Shown: positions 53,469 to 63,150 of the stretch, piece after piece
Layout of the letters: the number at the start of each line of letters is the position of its first letter
Position numbering within the stretch: the stretch's first letter is position 1
Program-made: the position numbers and the translations under genes
Assembly (NCBI RefSeq): GCF_001641265.1
Contig: NW_020167527.1
Location: forward strand, 868,001 to 932,000
Direction of reading: 5' to 3'
Source: Pseudogymnoascus destructans
Lineage: Eukaryota > Ascomycota > Leotiomycetes > Thelebolales > Thelebolaceae
DNA: 64,000 bases
Notes under the pieces: model-generated
Seen by the model: the letters and a program-made list of their open reading frames with translations, nothing else
The model's database searches: none
Told to the model about the DNA's origin: nothing

Positions 53469-55258
53469 ATGTCTGCTCCCGCAATAGCTTCGGCGGCCTT
53501 GAAGTCCAGAGTGAGACGGACGAGCTTATACGACAAAATTTCAAACCCAGAAGACTTGATTAAACTGTTCCCCAATGGATCGTACATTGGCTGGTCTGGC
53601 TTCACCGGAGTAGGTAGGTGAACAAGTGAATAATGGAACAAAGGAAGATAGTTAATCTAATATCCAACTTAGGTTACCCGAAGATGATCCCAACTATGCT
53701 TGCGGACCATATAGAGAAGAATAACTTGCAGGGCAAGTTGAAGTATTCGCTTTTCGTGGGCGCATCATCGGGGGCAGAGACGGAAAATCGCTGGGCCGCA
53801 CTCAATATGATCGAGCGGAGGTCACCCCATCAAGTCGGGAAGTCCATTGCGAAAGGCATCAATGAGGGACGCATCGAGTTTTTTGACAAGCACCTGAGCA
53901 TGTTCCCTGCAGACCTTGTCTATGTATGTATATCCCCAAAAACGCCAAAAAGGAATGCTCACATGACTGCAGGGATTTTATACCAAAGACAGGCCGAAGC
54001 CTAAGCTCGATGTTGTAATCGTTGAGGCTACGGCCATCACGGAAACCGGGGGCATTATCCCAGGTGCTTCTGTCGGAGCTACTCCAGAGTTGATCCAAAT
54101 GGCCGACAAGGTATGTCATTGTATCCCCAATGCTCAGGTCGCCTGATAGTTCTGTCAGGAGACTGAATATGCGATGCTTGCGAGAGTTCACTGACCATGA
54201 GAAAGATTATTGTCGAGGTCAACACATCCATGCCCTCGTTCGAGGGCCTCCATGATATTACTATGATGGACCTCCCGCCGAACCGCAAGCCCTATCTCAT
54301 CATGGCCCCTGAAGATCGTATTGGCACGAATTACATCCCAGTTGACTCTGAGAAGATTGTAGCAATTGTCGAGTCGAACTATCAGGACCAGACCCAGCCT
54401 AACAACCCCGCCGATGAAGGCTCGAAAGCGATTGCTGGTCATCTCATAGAGTTCCTGGAGCACGAAGTTAAGTACGGCCGTCTACCAGAAGACCTCCTAC
54501 CTATCCAATCTGGCATTGGAAACATTGCCAACGCTGTCATCGGCGGCCTTGCTGAATCTAACTTCAAGGACCTGCGCGTCTGGACTGAAGTCCTGCAGGA
54601 CACCTTCCTCGACCTTTTCGATTCAGGCAAGCTTGAGTTTGCCACTGCAACCTCAATCCGCTTCTCCCCTGACGGTTTCAAACGCTTCTATGATGGCTGG
54701 GATAACTACTTCGACAAACTCCTTCTCCGCGCCCAGCAAGTCTCCAACTCACCCGAGATCATTCGCCGCCTAGGTGTCATCGGAATGAACACCCCAGTGG
54801 AAGTTGACATCTATGCCCACGCCAACTCAACCAACGTTATGGGCTCGCGAATGCTGAACGGAATCGGCGGATCTGCTGATTTCTTGCGAAACAGCAAGTA
54901 CTCCATTATGCACACTCCATCCACCCGTCCCTCCAAGATCGACCCCCACGGAGTCTCCTGCATCGTGCCAATGGCCACCCATGTTGACCAAACGGAGCAC
55001 GATCTGGATGTCGTGGTTACCGAACAGGGCCTCGCTGATGTACGAGGACTAAGCCCCAAGGAGAGATCGAGGGTCATTGTGAACAAGTGCGCGCATCCAG
55101 AGTATAGGCCCATGCTGGAGGACTATATTGCCAAGGCGGAATTCGAGTGCACGAAGAGAGGTTGGCTGCATGAGCCACACTTGTTGTGGCAGAGCTTTGA
55201 TATGCATAAGGCTCTTGACCAGGAAGGGTCTATGAAGAAGCTTAAGGGGTGGAAATAA
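53469..55258 (+). CDS. ach1: acetyl-CoA hydrolase / CoA-transferase, 528 aa, intact
   Basis: join(53469-53613, 53673-53923, 53973-54110, 54206-55258); introns of 59, 49 and 95 nt with GTAGGT/GTATGT donors and AG acceptors; total 1587 nt, in frame. [17 protein letters not shown], then [122 protein letters not shown]. This is the fungal Ach1/CoaT family, mitochondrial enzymes that move CoA between acetyl-, propionyl- and succinyl groups and help in acetate and propionate use. Length matches the family (about 525-530). No lesion: the only clearly healthy metabolic gene here. Confidence 0.93.
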
Positions 55259-55624
55259 ATGATATAATTAGTTGGAGAGATTGAACGGAGATTGACTGTA
55301 GTTAATAATATAGCGTGATAAATACACGTAGGTTGTATATTCTATGAATGCGCAAGGACGATGGCCTATATGTGCGCGGTATATAACTTGGTCAAGGCCA
55401 GTGTTCGGCAGATACTACCCAGGTAGTATCTAAATCCTCACCAGGTAAGGTAAGTATCTAGGCGACCTTGCCCAGGTAAGGTAGGTATTTACAGATACTT
55501 TAACAGGTATTTGAGCCTCAATTAAGAAAAATGAAGCTTTGATAATTACTGTAGACAATGAAATGTGGCGCTATAGAAGTGACAACCCGCGACCTATAAC
55601 AAAATATAATACTGCAAATAAGCC
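55259..55624. other. 3' flank of ach1 and left end of hAT-1
   Basis: Contains repeated CCAGGTAAGGTA(G/A)GTAT words (about 55410-55490), probably the subterminal repeats of hAT-1, with CAGTGTTCGG near 55398 as a possible terminus. The other end of hAT-1 is lost, so this cannot be tested here. Confidence 0.45.
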
Positions 55625-56706
55625 TTATTTCTCAGCCTCGTCATCTGCATCATCCCTGTCGCTGTCAGCATCTGGCAACTGACCCCAATTCCGTAAGCAG
55701 AGTAGATATCTAATTGTTAATGGTGATAACTTGTTTCGTTTCTTTGTGATAATATCACTGCCATTGCTAAATACCCGCTCTGATGGGGCAGATGTTGCTG
55801 GAATTGCTAGATGGTCTCAAGCAACTTGAGCAACTATTGGATACTGATATTGCTTTGAAGACCAATATTTAAAGATGTCTGTATGCTCACCTGGCCGTGG
55901 TTCAAGCATCCCCCGTTTCCATTCTGGCTCTTCAAATGATATGCCTTCTGATGCAAATAAGTCTTCATCAGAATCCGGGTCTTGTTCTCTGTTATTTGCA
56001 TTTCCTAATGCAAATGAAAGTGCTGTTTCATGTTCAATGCGCTCTGTATCAAGATGATATTGTTGTGTCTTGTATTTTCTGCAGACGTCTTCAAACTGAG
56101 CTCTTGCCCGTGATCTTCGTATATCATCTATACTGTCTGGATAAATCTTCTTAAATATGATATGATTCATCCGTGGATCACAAATTGTAGCTACAGCTGA
56201 GTGCTTGCATTGTTGGTTTGTTGCAAGAGTATAATACTCATGAAGCTTTAGATACGCAGCTGCGCATTCAATACCAATTGAAGAGTGCTCGCCAACATCA
56301 TGTTGCATCTTCTTGACTTTATTGATCATTTTTAAATAAAGTGGAATAGCAAAGTTTAGTATTGGATAAGAATCACTTTGTAGTCGTCTTGATGGTTTTA
56401 AGAATATTAAGAACAGTTGTTCATGATCCTTCATAATGGCCCAATCTTCTGTAGTTAATGCAATGTCTTGCATACTAATATCAAGTTGCTGCGTTGTGCA
56501 AACTGCTGTAATTGGTATTTGGAGGTTTAGTGCTGTATGAAGCATATGATATGTTGAATTCCAATGCACAGGCATATCAAGTGATAACTGCTGTGGCTTT
56601 AAGACTGCTGCTTTAGTTTGCCATTGTAAAGCATCCTTCCATGCTTGTCGATTGCGGAATACATAAATATGCCTTCGTAATTTTTCCAGAGTGTTCATAA
56701 CCTCTA
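55625..56706 (-). pseudogene. hAT-1 transposase, C-terminal part
   Basis: Minus frame from 56706: EVMNTLEKLRRHIYVFRNRQAW, LDMPVHWNSTYHMLHTAL, DWAIMKDHEQLFLIFLKPSRRLQ, AAAYLKLHEYY, then after an in-frame TGA at about 55817 (family Arg) DHLAIPATSAPSERVFSNGSDII, the C-terminal dimerisation domain, ending ADDEAEK at 55625. The stop fits CGA-to-TGA. The upstream part of the gene lies at 62250-62930 beyond the Pogo-2 insertion; the two fit codon for codon (HV|EVMNTL). Confidence 0.9.
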
Positions 56707-56829
56707 ACGTAAGTCGTGGCGTAACAGGGAGAATGGCGTAAATGGGATAGTGGGGGAATATCGAGAGGATCACCAAACCAATGTAAACTACCAACATGGT
56801 GTGAAAGCGTAGCCAAAAAGCCGAAGAAC

Positions 56830-57344
56830 TAGAAGTTTATTAGCACAAGCCTTTGCTGGAGTTAAATCTGGATTATACAAATCTTCGTACGGTGCTGCAA
56901 AGGCTTTACACCTCCGGCCAGACACAGTCCTTCAACGCATCAAAGGGAAACTGTCACAGAGAGTAGCTCAACAACAACAACAGCTGCTATCACCAGCGAA
57001 GGAGCAGACAAAGTGGATTAAGGTGCTAACAATTAGTGGATATGCACCTAGTCACCATATATTGTGGGATATTGCTGATGAAATCCGTGTCAACCGATGC
57101 CGCGTTTTCGAAACATCGCACCTCAACACTCAACCCGCCCAATATGCGCAACACGAACAGATTCTGAACTTTCCCCTCGGACAATATTGGGTCCCACGCT
57201 TTATAAAATGACATCCGCATCTACAAATCCAACTAGGCAGACGGGTCGAAGCACAAAGAATGAGTGGGGTTACCAAAGATGTGTTAACATGGTGGTTTGA
57301 TGCGTACAAGGACCTTGTGGCGCGTCTAGGAATATGTAAGGATG
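56830..57344 (+). pseudogene. Pogo-2 transposase, DNA-binding half
   Basis: AFAGVKSGLYKSSYGAAKAL and LRPDTVLQRIKGKLSQRVAQ (psq HTH), then ISGYAPSHHILWDIADEIR, FPLGQYWVPRFI, a stop, and LGRRVEAQRMSGVTKDVLTWWFDAYKDLVARLGI (CENP-B HTH). Cut at GAATA by Gypsy-2; resumes at 60966. Stop near 57209 where Gln or Arg is expected. Confidence 0.8.
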
Positions 57345-58895
57345 TGGTGAAGTGCCTGTACTGCTAGGAGTTGCTGGCGCAATTCCTCAAAAGCAGCCTC
57401 GCATTCGTCTGTCCATCGGAACAGCTCCGAGGGACTAGTGATGGTGGTGAGGGGCTTTGCTATTTTGACAAAATTGCGAATGAATTGTCTATAGAAGCCA
57501 CAGAATCCCAGGTAGGACTTCACACCCGTAACAGTGGTCGGTCAGATCCGGTTACGAAGGGGTTCGATTTTGTCAGGGTCCGCTTCGACACCGGAGGTAG
57601 TGAGAACGTAACCCAAGTATTTTGTCCTGGTGACGTTGAACTCACATTTATTCAAATCGACTTGGAGTCCAGCTTCTCGGAGATGCTGTAGGACCTTATG
57701 CACATGCTCTATGTGTTCTGTAGGGTCCTCTGAATAGATTAGGATGTCGTCTAAGTATGCGGTACAGAAGTTGTCTAAGTATTGCATCAGGACATCATTC
57801 ATATACCGCTGATAGGTTGCAGGACCATTCGTTAGTCCAAACGGCAGCACTTTGCACTTATAGGATCCATAGCGAGTCTGAAAGGTCATGTACTTCCGAG
57901 TCGGGGTGCATCCGTATGCGATGGAAGGCTTGTCTGATATCTAGCTTCGTGAAGATTTTTGCTTTCGACACCCGTCCTAGTAGTTCATCGATATGCGGGA
58001 TGGGGTAGGGATCGTTCTGGGTGAGACCGTTTAACTTCCGGTAATCGATGCAAAATCTTAATTTGCCATCCGCTTTCTTTACGAATAGGATAGGGGACGC
58101 GAAGGGGCTGTTGCTGTTGACGATGAAGCCTTTCTCTAGGTTCTCTAACAGGTATTGCTTGGTAGCCTTAAGCTCTTCGGTGCCCTGTCGATATAACGGG
58201 GAGAAAGCATTTGGTAAAGGGGCTTCGAGCTGTATCTTATGGTCATATATGCAGTGTGGGGGGATTCGATCCGATTCCAACTTCGAAAAGACATCAGTGT
58301 ACTTCTGGTGCATATGCGGAAGCTTCTGCTGGATGAGGCGGAGCGTTTCTTCGTCCTCTACCAACTCCTTTTCATGGATGATCTGGTCAATTTCGTAGAT
58401 GCTAGTCTGAAAGAACTCGGAGTCGCTTCGCATCATCTCGTGATGGAAGGCATTGGCACTGATTTCGCATATCCGTATGGGTGTGAAACTAGGTACCAGT
58501 TTCACTAGTAGTGGGGGAGAAACCTCTTGGTTTCCGGTAGGACTCGGGGGCATATCGGTGATCTCTTCATAGCCTGAAGTTATCACTTTCATGTCCATTG
58601 AGCGTCCGCCTGCGCGGCGTCTGTCTTCGCGGTGGATTGCAGCATCCCTGCGATTTGCATCCAGCTGGTATGCGGGATGTCGAATGGACGTTTCTCACAT
58701 GTAGTAGGGCAAGGTGATCTCCTTGCTCTAGCTAGGAGTCGGTGGGTACTCCTTTGGCCATACTAACCGGCTCTTTGCAGAGTCGAGTAGTATTCGGGAG
58801 CGGCTGAAAAGCTTCTTCCCAATTATCACATCTTGTGCTCCGAGGTCCAGGAGTACAAAGGGGCAGTTATATATCTGGCGTTCTTCGACTGTTAA
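57345..58895 (-). pseudogene. Gypsy-2 copy 2: protease end, reverse transcriptase
   Basis: Frame 58598-57858: protease tail, then RT with [45 protein letters not shown] and SKAKIFTKLDIRQAFHRIRMH. Next frame 57889-57542: PFGLTNGPATYQRYMND, TAYLDDILIYSED (YLDD intact), RTKYLGYVLTTSGVEADPDKI; next frame LGFCGFYRQFIRNFVKIAKPL. Two frameshifts. 3' portion absent after about 57355. Confidence 0.9.
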
Positions 58896-59566
58896 TTTTC
58901 AGAAACAAGGAGTAACAAGATCAATGCTTGGAAGCTTGGAAAAGACGTGGAAGTATGTGATAGTCGATTTACTGTATTGTCTGCTTGCCCTTTCTTAAGG
59001 AAAGGGCAATCCTCTTTATGCTAAAGGAGTGTAGTTCTCTCATTTTCCAAGACTTTCCATAACTAACCAGGCTTGGTAACTGTAGTCGACGTAAGAGAAT
59101 CCCATAGAACCATCTCCTAGGTTCCTAGCCTATAGGAAGTTAAAGGAGGTCCAAGGTCAGAGTACCCCTATAGACAAATTATGTCATAACTTAACCAATC
59201 TTGTGGGTAACTAAAGAGCGATGACATGTAATGAATCATAGAGGTTCGTAGGAGCTTTTAGAGCTATCGTTAATGCTCCTAGGCCTCTAGTTGGTAGAGA
59301 TATGTCATGTGGTAGTATGAGTGATGTCATGTAATGAATCATAGAGGGTTGTAGAGATATGCTATGTGGTAATATCGGCCCAGTAACTAAGGAGCGATGA
59401 TGTGTAATGAATCATAGATGGTTGTAGCAATCGTTGAGTAGTATTGCTCTTGTTGTTGGTGTGATAAGCCAAAATATGTATAGTGACTTGTAGGTTTGAG
59501 GAGGAGATTTCCAAGTTTGCTCTTGAGTTTGATAGCAAACTGAGTGCAACGAATGTCAGTATGACA
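58896..59566 (-). mobile_element. truncated LTR-1 in Gypsy-2 copy 2
   Basis: Begins inside LTR-1 at TTTTCAGAAACAAGG and ends CAGTATGACA. The Gypsy-2 sequence on the two sides is not continuous: protease on the left, gag on the right, with about 1 kb lost. Insertion followed by deletion. Confidence 0.85.
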
Positions 59567-60399
59567 GTCGGTAAGGTAGTGGGTCATTGACTATGAGTCG
59601 ATCTCGAATTGATGCACTCCATTGTAGGAAGGTATGTTCTATCCCATCGCTGAGATGAAGGATTTTCTCAGGGATGGTTGATTTCTTATAGTGATTCGGA
59701 GGGTCCTCGGTGAGCATTCATGATGACCTTGGAATAGATGGAGAACGAGTGTTCCGAAGAAGCGGCAATTGAACCGTCTCAGGGGTGTTTCGTGTGTGAG
59801 GCGTTCATTGCTCCGTAGCTTCGACTGTAGGTATGGGAGCGTCCACCGGCGGTGTGGACGGGATTCTGGTCTGGGCTGCGGTCAGGGTAACTAGTAGATC
59901 CTTGACCTCCTGTATCTGTGCTTCGAGGTGGGCCATTCGACTTGGGATGTCTTCGGATGGCACAGCGGTCGTTGCTGCAGTGGTGGTTTGTCTGGTAATC
60001 ATTCTGGGCAGTTGACCGTCGTTGTCTTGGGGTATGTTTGATGTCAGCTTTTTCGACATATTTCCTCGGGTGTGTACGGTGCCGATACGAATAAGCTTGA
60101 CTCTGGTAGCTCGTAGCTATCAACGCTCTTGTCCACAATTTCCTCTGTGCTAGGAGGGGGTTGTTAAGGATCTCGTATCCTATTTGGTGCCAACGCGTCA
60201 GCGACTTTACCAGCTTGTTCTGAAGAATCAAACCCTGATCCACTGGCTGTCCGTGAGATCTCTGGAATCATGGCTATTTGAAGTGGTCAGGTCTCTCCCC
60301 CGAAACGTCACCGAGCCGCAGTCGATGGTGTAACGGTAGTTCTCCTGAGTCATTATGGTGTGGGATATTATTGAAGTACGGCCGTCCCTGGCAGGCGTG
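59567..60399 (-). pseudogene. Gypsy-2 copy 2: gag start and leader
   Basis: ATG 60059: MSKKLTSNIPQDNDGQLPRM, coiled coil RMAHLEAQIQEVKDLLVTL, Pro-rich linker, continuing across the site that is empty here but filled by LTR-1 in copy 1. Leader open frame MDQGLILQNKLVKSL as in copy 1. Confidence 0.75.
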
Positions 60400-60742
60400 A
60401 TCTTTTTTGTATAATGTAAGGACACAGGGCACCCAGCTCACAGTAATAGCATATGAGAGTGCGAGTCGGAGGCTAAACGGATGCTATCCTATAGGTCTAC
60501 TATGAAGGATACAAAAAAGATGAAGGGGGAACCCCGTGAGTCAATTCCCGTAAGTACCCGAAACCCATCCGACTCGGTTAGCCCACCCCAATGATCACAC
60601 GTGACCAGGGGGAACCTTGTGAGTCATTTCCCTCAAGTACCCGAAACCCATCCGACTCGGTTAGCCCGCCCAAATGATCACACGTGATCCGCAGCTACTC
60701 AGAGTCTGCTCCTTAGAGTGAGAGACGAGAAGGCATCCTTAC
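60400..60742 (-). mobile_element. 5' LTR-2 of Gypsy-2 copy 2, with primer-binding site
   Basis: LTR 60415-60742 in minus sense; primer site ATACAAAAAAGAT (60400-60412, minus) two bases after its end, complementary 13/13 to the site at 60509-60521. About 82 bp of U3 are tandemly duplicated (about 60526-60690), a different stretch from the duplication at 50496. Confidence 0.9.
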
Positions 60743-60965
60743 AGATGGAAGGGATCTGAGTTGGATGGTTACGGTCACGTGGGGAGAGTTAGGGCCGGTT
60801 AGCCGAGTCAGACCCGTTTCGGGTACTCAAGGAGATTGACCCAACGGGGTTCCTCATCATCTTTTTTGTATCCTTCGTAGTAAACCTATAGGATAGCATC
60901 CGTTTAGCCTCCGACTTGCACTCTCATATGCTATTACTGTGAGCTGGGTGCCCTGTGTCCTTACA
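60743..60965 (+). mobile_element. second, inverted LTR-2 at the outer end
   Basis: Plus-sense LTR-2 lacking its first 20 or so bases, GATGGAAGGGATCTGAG...GTGTCCTTACA. It lies back to back with the 5' LTR and inside the GAATA duplication, so it was part of the inserted molecule or arose from it. Confidence 0.9.
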
Positions 60966-62157
60966 GAATACAAGAACATAACATGTATAACATGGACGAG
61001 ACTGGATTTTCGATTGGCACTATGGAGTGCACTCAGATCATCGTTGATTCCACACTCCGTACGTGTCACCAGGTACACCAAGGCCAGCAGGAGTGGGTTT
61101 CCGCTGTCGAATGCATCTGCATGGATGGAACGACCATCAACCCTCTTATTATATTCAAGGGTCAGAATGTCTTACAAAGCTGGATCTCTCCAGAAGTCTT
61201 CGATAAATGGCACTTCTCTGCTAATACAAAGGGTTGGACAAGCAACTTACATGGCATCGAGTGGCTAAAATGCGTGTTTGAACCAGCAACGCATGCAAAA
61301 GCGACAGTCAATGGAGGACAACAACAACGGTTACTCATATGCGATGGCCACAATAGTCATATAAGTGGAGGCTTTATATCCCATTGTATGCAAAATCGAA
61401 TTTCTATCCTTGTCCTCCCACCACACACTTCACATGTGCTGCAACCGCTCGATGTCGCACTCTTCGGCCATTGAAAAAACACCTCACAACTATGCTCTCA
61501 CACTTGAATGAAGCGCAACTTACACGCATACAGAAAGCAGAATGGTTATCTGCATACATCAAAGCAAGAGCAATTGCACTATCTACTCATAATACTATGT
61601 CTGCGTGGAGGGGCGCTGGTCTACGACCTTTCCAACCTCAACGGGTGATCCAGATGGTGACACTTTCACAGACAGATGCGACAGATGACTGACCAAAAAC
61701 ACCAACTGAGTACAATATTTTCGACACTGTCTTTCAGAACAGGAGCCCACCTGACTGTTCTACATTGCGCAAAGCAAATGCTGTCTTGGTTGCGGCTTTG
61801 GAGACACGTACAATCCTAAATACTCCCACCACTCGATATATCCATCGGCTGGCAGATGAGACTGAGCGACTCAACACACGCAACTTCTTACACCAAAGCG
61901 AGGCAGATAACCTACGGTCCAGAATGTAATCAAGGACAGCACAGAGCAAAGGGAAACGCGCAATTTTAAAGGGCCAATTCCACATAACTACGGAAATTAC
62001 GCTCCCAAGTCATCGAGGCCAAGGAGGCCACCTGACAGAAAGCGACCACCAAAGGCAAGACAGCGACAAATATCACTGTACCCGACCAAACTAAGGATGT
62101 TGAGGAGGAAGATCACCCAGAAGAAGAATACGACTGCATTATAGTTGAATACTGAAG
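60966..62157 (+). pseudogene. Pogo-2 transposase, DDE half
   Basis: QEHNMYNMDETGFSIG (Asp 1), QEWVSAVECICMDG, RLLICDGHNSHISGGF (Asp 2), ILVLPPHTSHVLQPLDVALFGH; a frameshift near 61474; LKKHLTTMLSHLNEAQLTRIQKAEWLSAYIKARA and SAWRGAGLRPFQPQRV; then degenerate C-terminal codons to about 62157 with several stops. The 17-256 fragment is a sister copy. Confidence 0.85.
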
Positions 62158-62249
62158 TAGTAATACTCTGTTTTTCGCTTTCTTCATGGTTGGTCTTCCC
62201 CCACTATCCCGTTTACGCCATTCTCCCAGTTACGCCACGACTTACGTTA

Positions 62250-62969
62250 CATGAGTATCTCTAGTATGTGGAATCTCAGCTGCACCTTGCTCACACTGGT
62301 ATGCTTCTGTCTCTGTATCTGCGTCAGCTTTTAAGCTCTTAAGAGCAGCTTGTACAATACTTATAATATGTGCAATGCACCGAACGTCGCCTTTTTAACA
62401 GTAAATGTCCAAGGTTGTTGAGTTGATGTTTGACAGTTGCTTGCTAACTTCTCATATTCTGAGAGCATTGTAGTGTTTGCTGATGCATTGTCTCGTGTGC
62501 ATGTAAAGATTGCACCTGTGATGTCTAGACTGTCTGTTACTGTAGCTAACTGCTCAGCTAAGTACTCGCCGCTGTGAATAGGCTCTTGAAGATGTATTAC
62601 ATCAAGCAACTTTGACCTTTGTTGCCATTTCTCATTAATCCAATGAGCAGTAACAGCAGCATACTCAGTATAGTTCTGAGCAGACCATGCATCTGTCGTT
62701 ATAGATATCCAGCCTCCATTTAAAATATGAGAGTGGAGTTCTAGTTGTAGTATGCCTCAGTGATATGAGAATTGGCGTTGTAGCTCTCTGTGTAATGTCC
62801 TTGAGGAAAGTGATAATACAGATGGGCTTAAGAACTGTATTAACTGACGATATGAATAGCTTTTGACAATGCGTAAGGGCAAGTTGTTAGATACTACAAA
62901 TGATAGTACTAGCTCTCGGTATTTTGCTGGATTGGGCAAGGAGCACAATCCTTGATTCTGGAGCTGCAA
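62250..62969 (-). pseudogene. hAT-1 transposase, N-terminal/central part
   Basis: From 62969: LPLRIVKSYSYRQLIQFLSP, RTLHRELQRQF, a stop at 62757, then ILNGGWISITTDAWSAQNYTEYAAVTAHWI (first catalytic Asp in TTDAW) and HSGEYLAEQLATVTDSLDITGAIFTCTRDNASAN (second Asp in TRDNAS), TVKK, a 1-nt shift at about 62385, and codons leading in frame to the Pogo-2 TA site and on to 56706. The BED-finger N-terminus is lost at a copia junction near 62930. Confidence 0.85.
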
Positions 62970-63150
62970 TTCATGTCTGTAACGACCGTATGAGGTTCTA
63001 CAACCTAAAGGAATGTGAGGACGGAAACTACCTCTTAGCTGGAGACCAGAGAGTAAGGATTGAAGGGTTCCGGTCCATGGACATCAAAGTCCAGGTTGGA
63101 AAGGACACAAAGTCCATACGAACCATACCACTCCACAAAACAGTATATTG
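62907..63150 (+). pseudogene. copia protease fragment
   Basis: ARSTILDSGAAIHVCNDRMRF, NLKECEDGNYLLAGDQRVRI, the DSGA protease block, more than 85 percent like Copia-1 at 19400-19690 by eye. It ends near 63128 where a different copia sequence begins. Confidence 0.85.

Larger units (their letters stand above)
57345..60965 (-). mobile_element. Gypsy-2 copy 2, with target duplication GAATA
   Basis: Left end TGTAAGGATG then pol; right end ...CCCTGTGTCCTTACA. GAATA lies on both sides (57340-57344, 60966-60970), and joining across it restores the Pogo-2 frame (LGIQEHNMYNMDET). Internal coding is minus sense. The left LTR is reduced to about 10 bp and the right side holds two LTR-2 in opposite senses, so the ends are not those of a normal element. 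Confidence 0.9.
56707..62247 (+). mobile_element. Pogo-2: pogo-type element with Gypsy-2 inside
   Basis: Terminal inverted repeats of more than 50 bp starting ACGTAAGTCGTGGCGTAAC, two mismatches. Flanked by TA (56705-56706, 62248-62249) in the hAT-1 coding sequence. 5541 bp in total; without the Gypsy-2 insertion (57345-60970) about 1.9 kb, normal for pogo. Confidence 0.93.
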
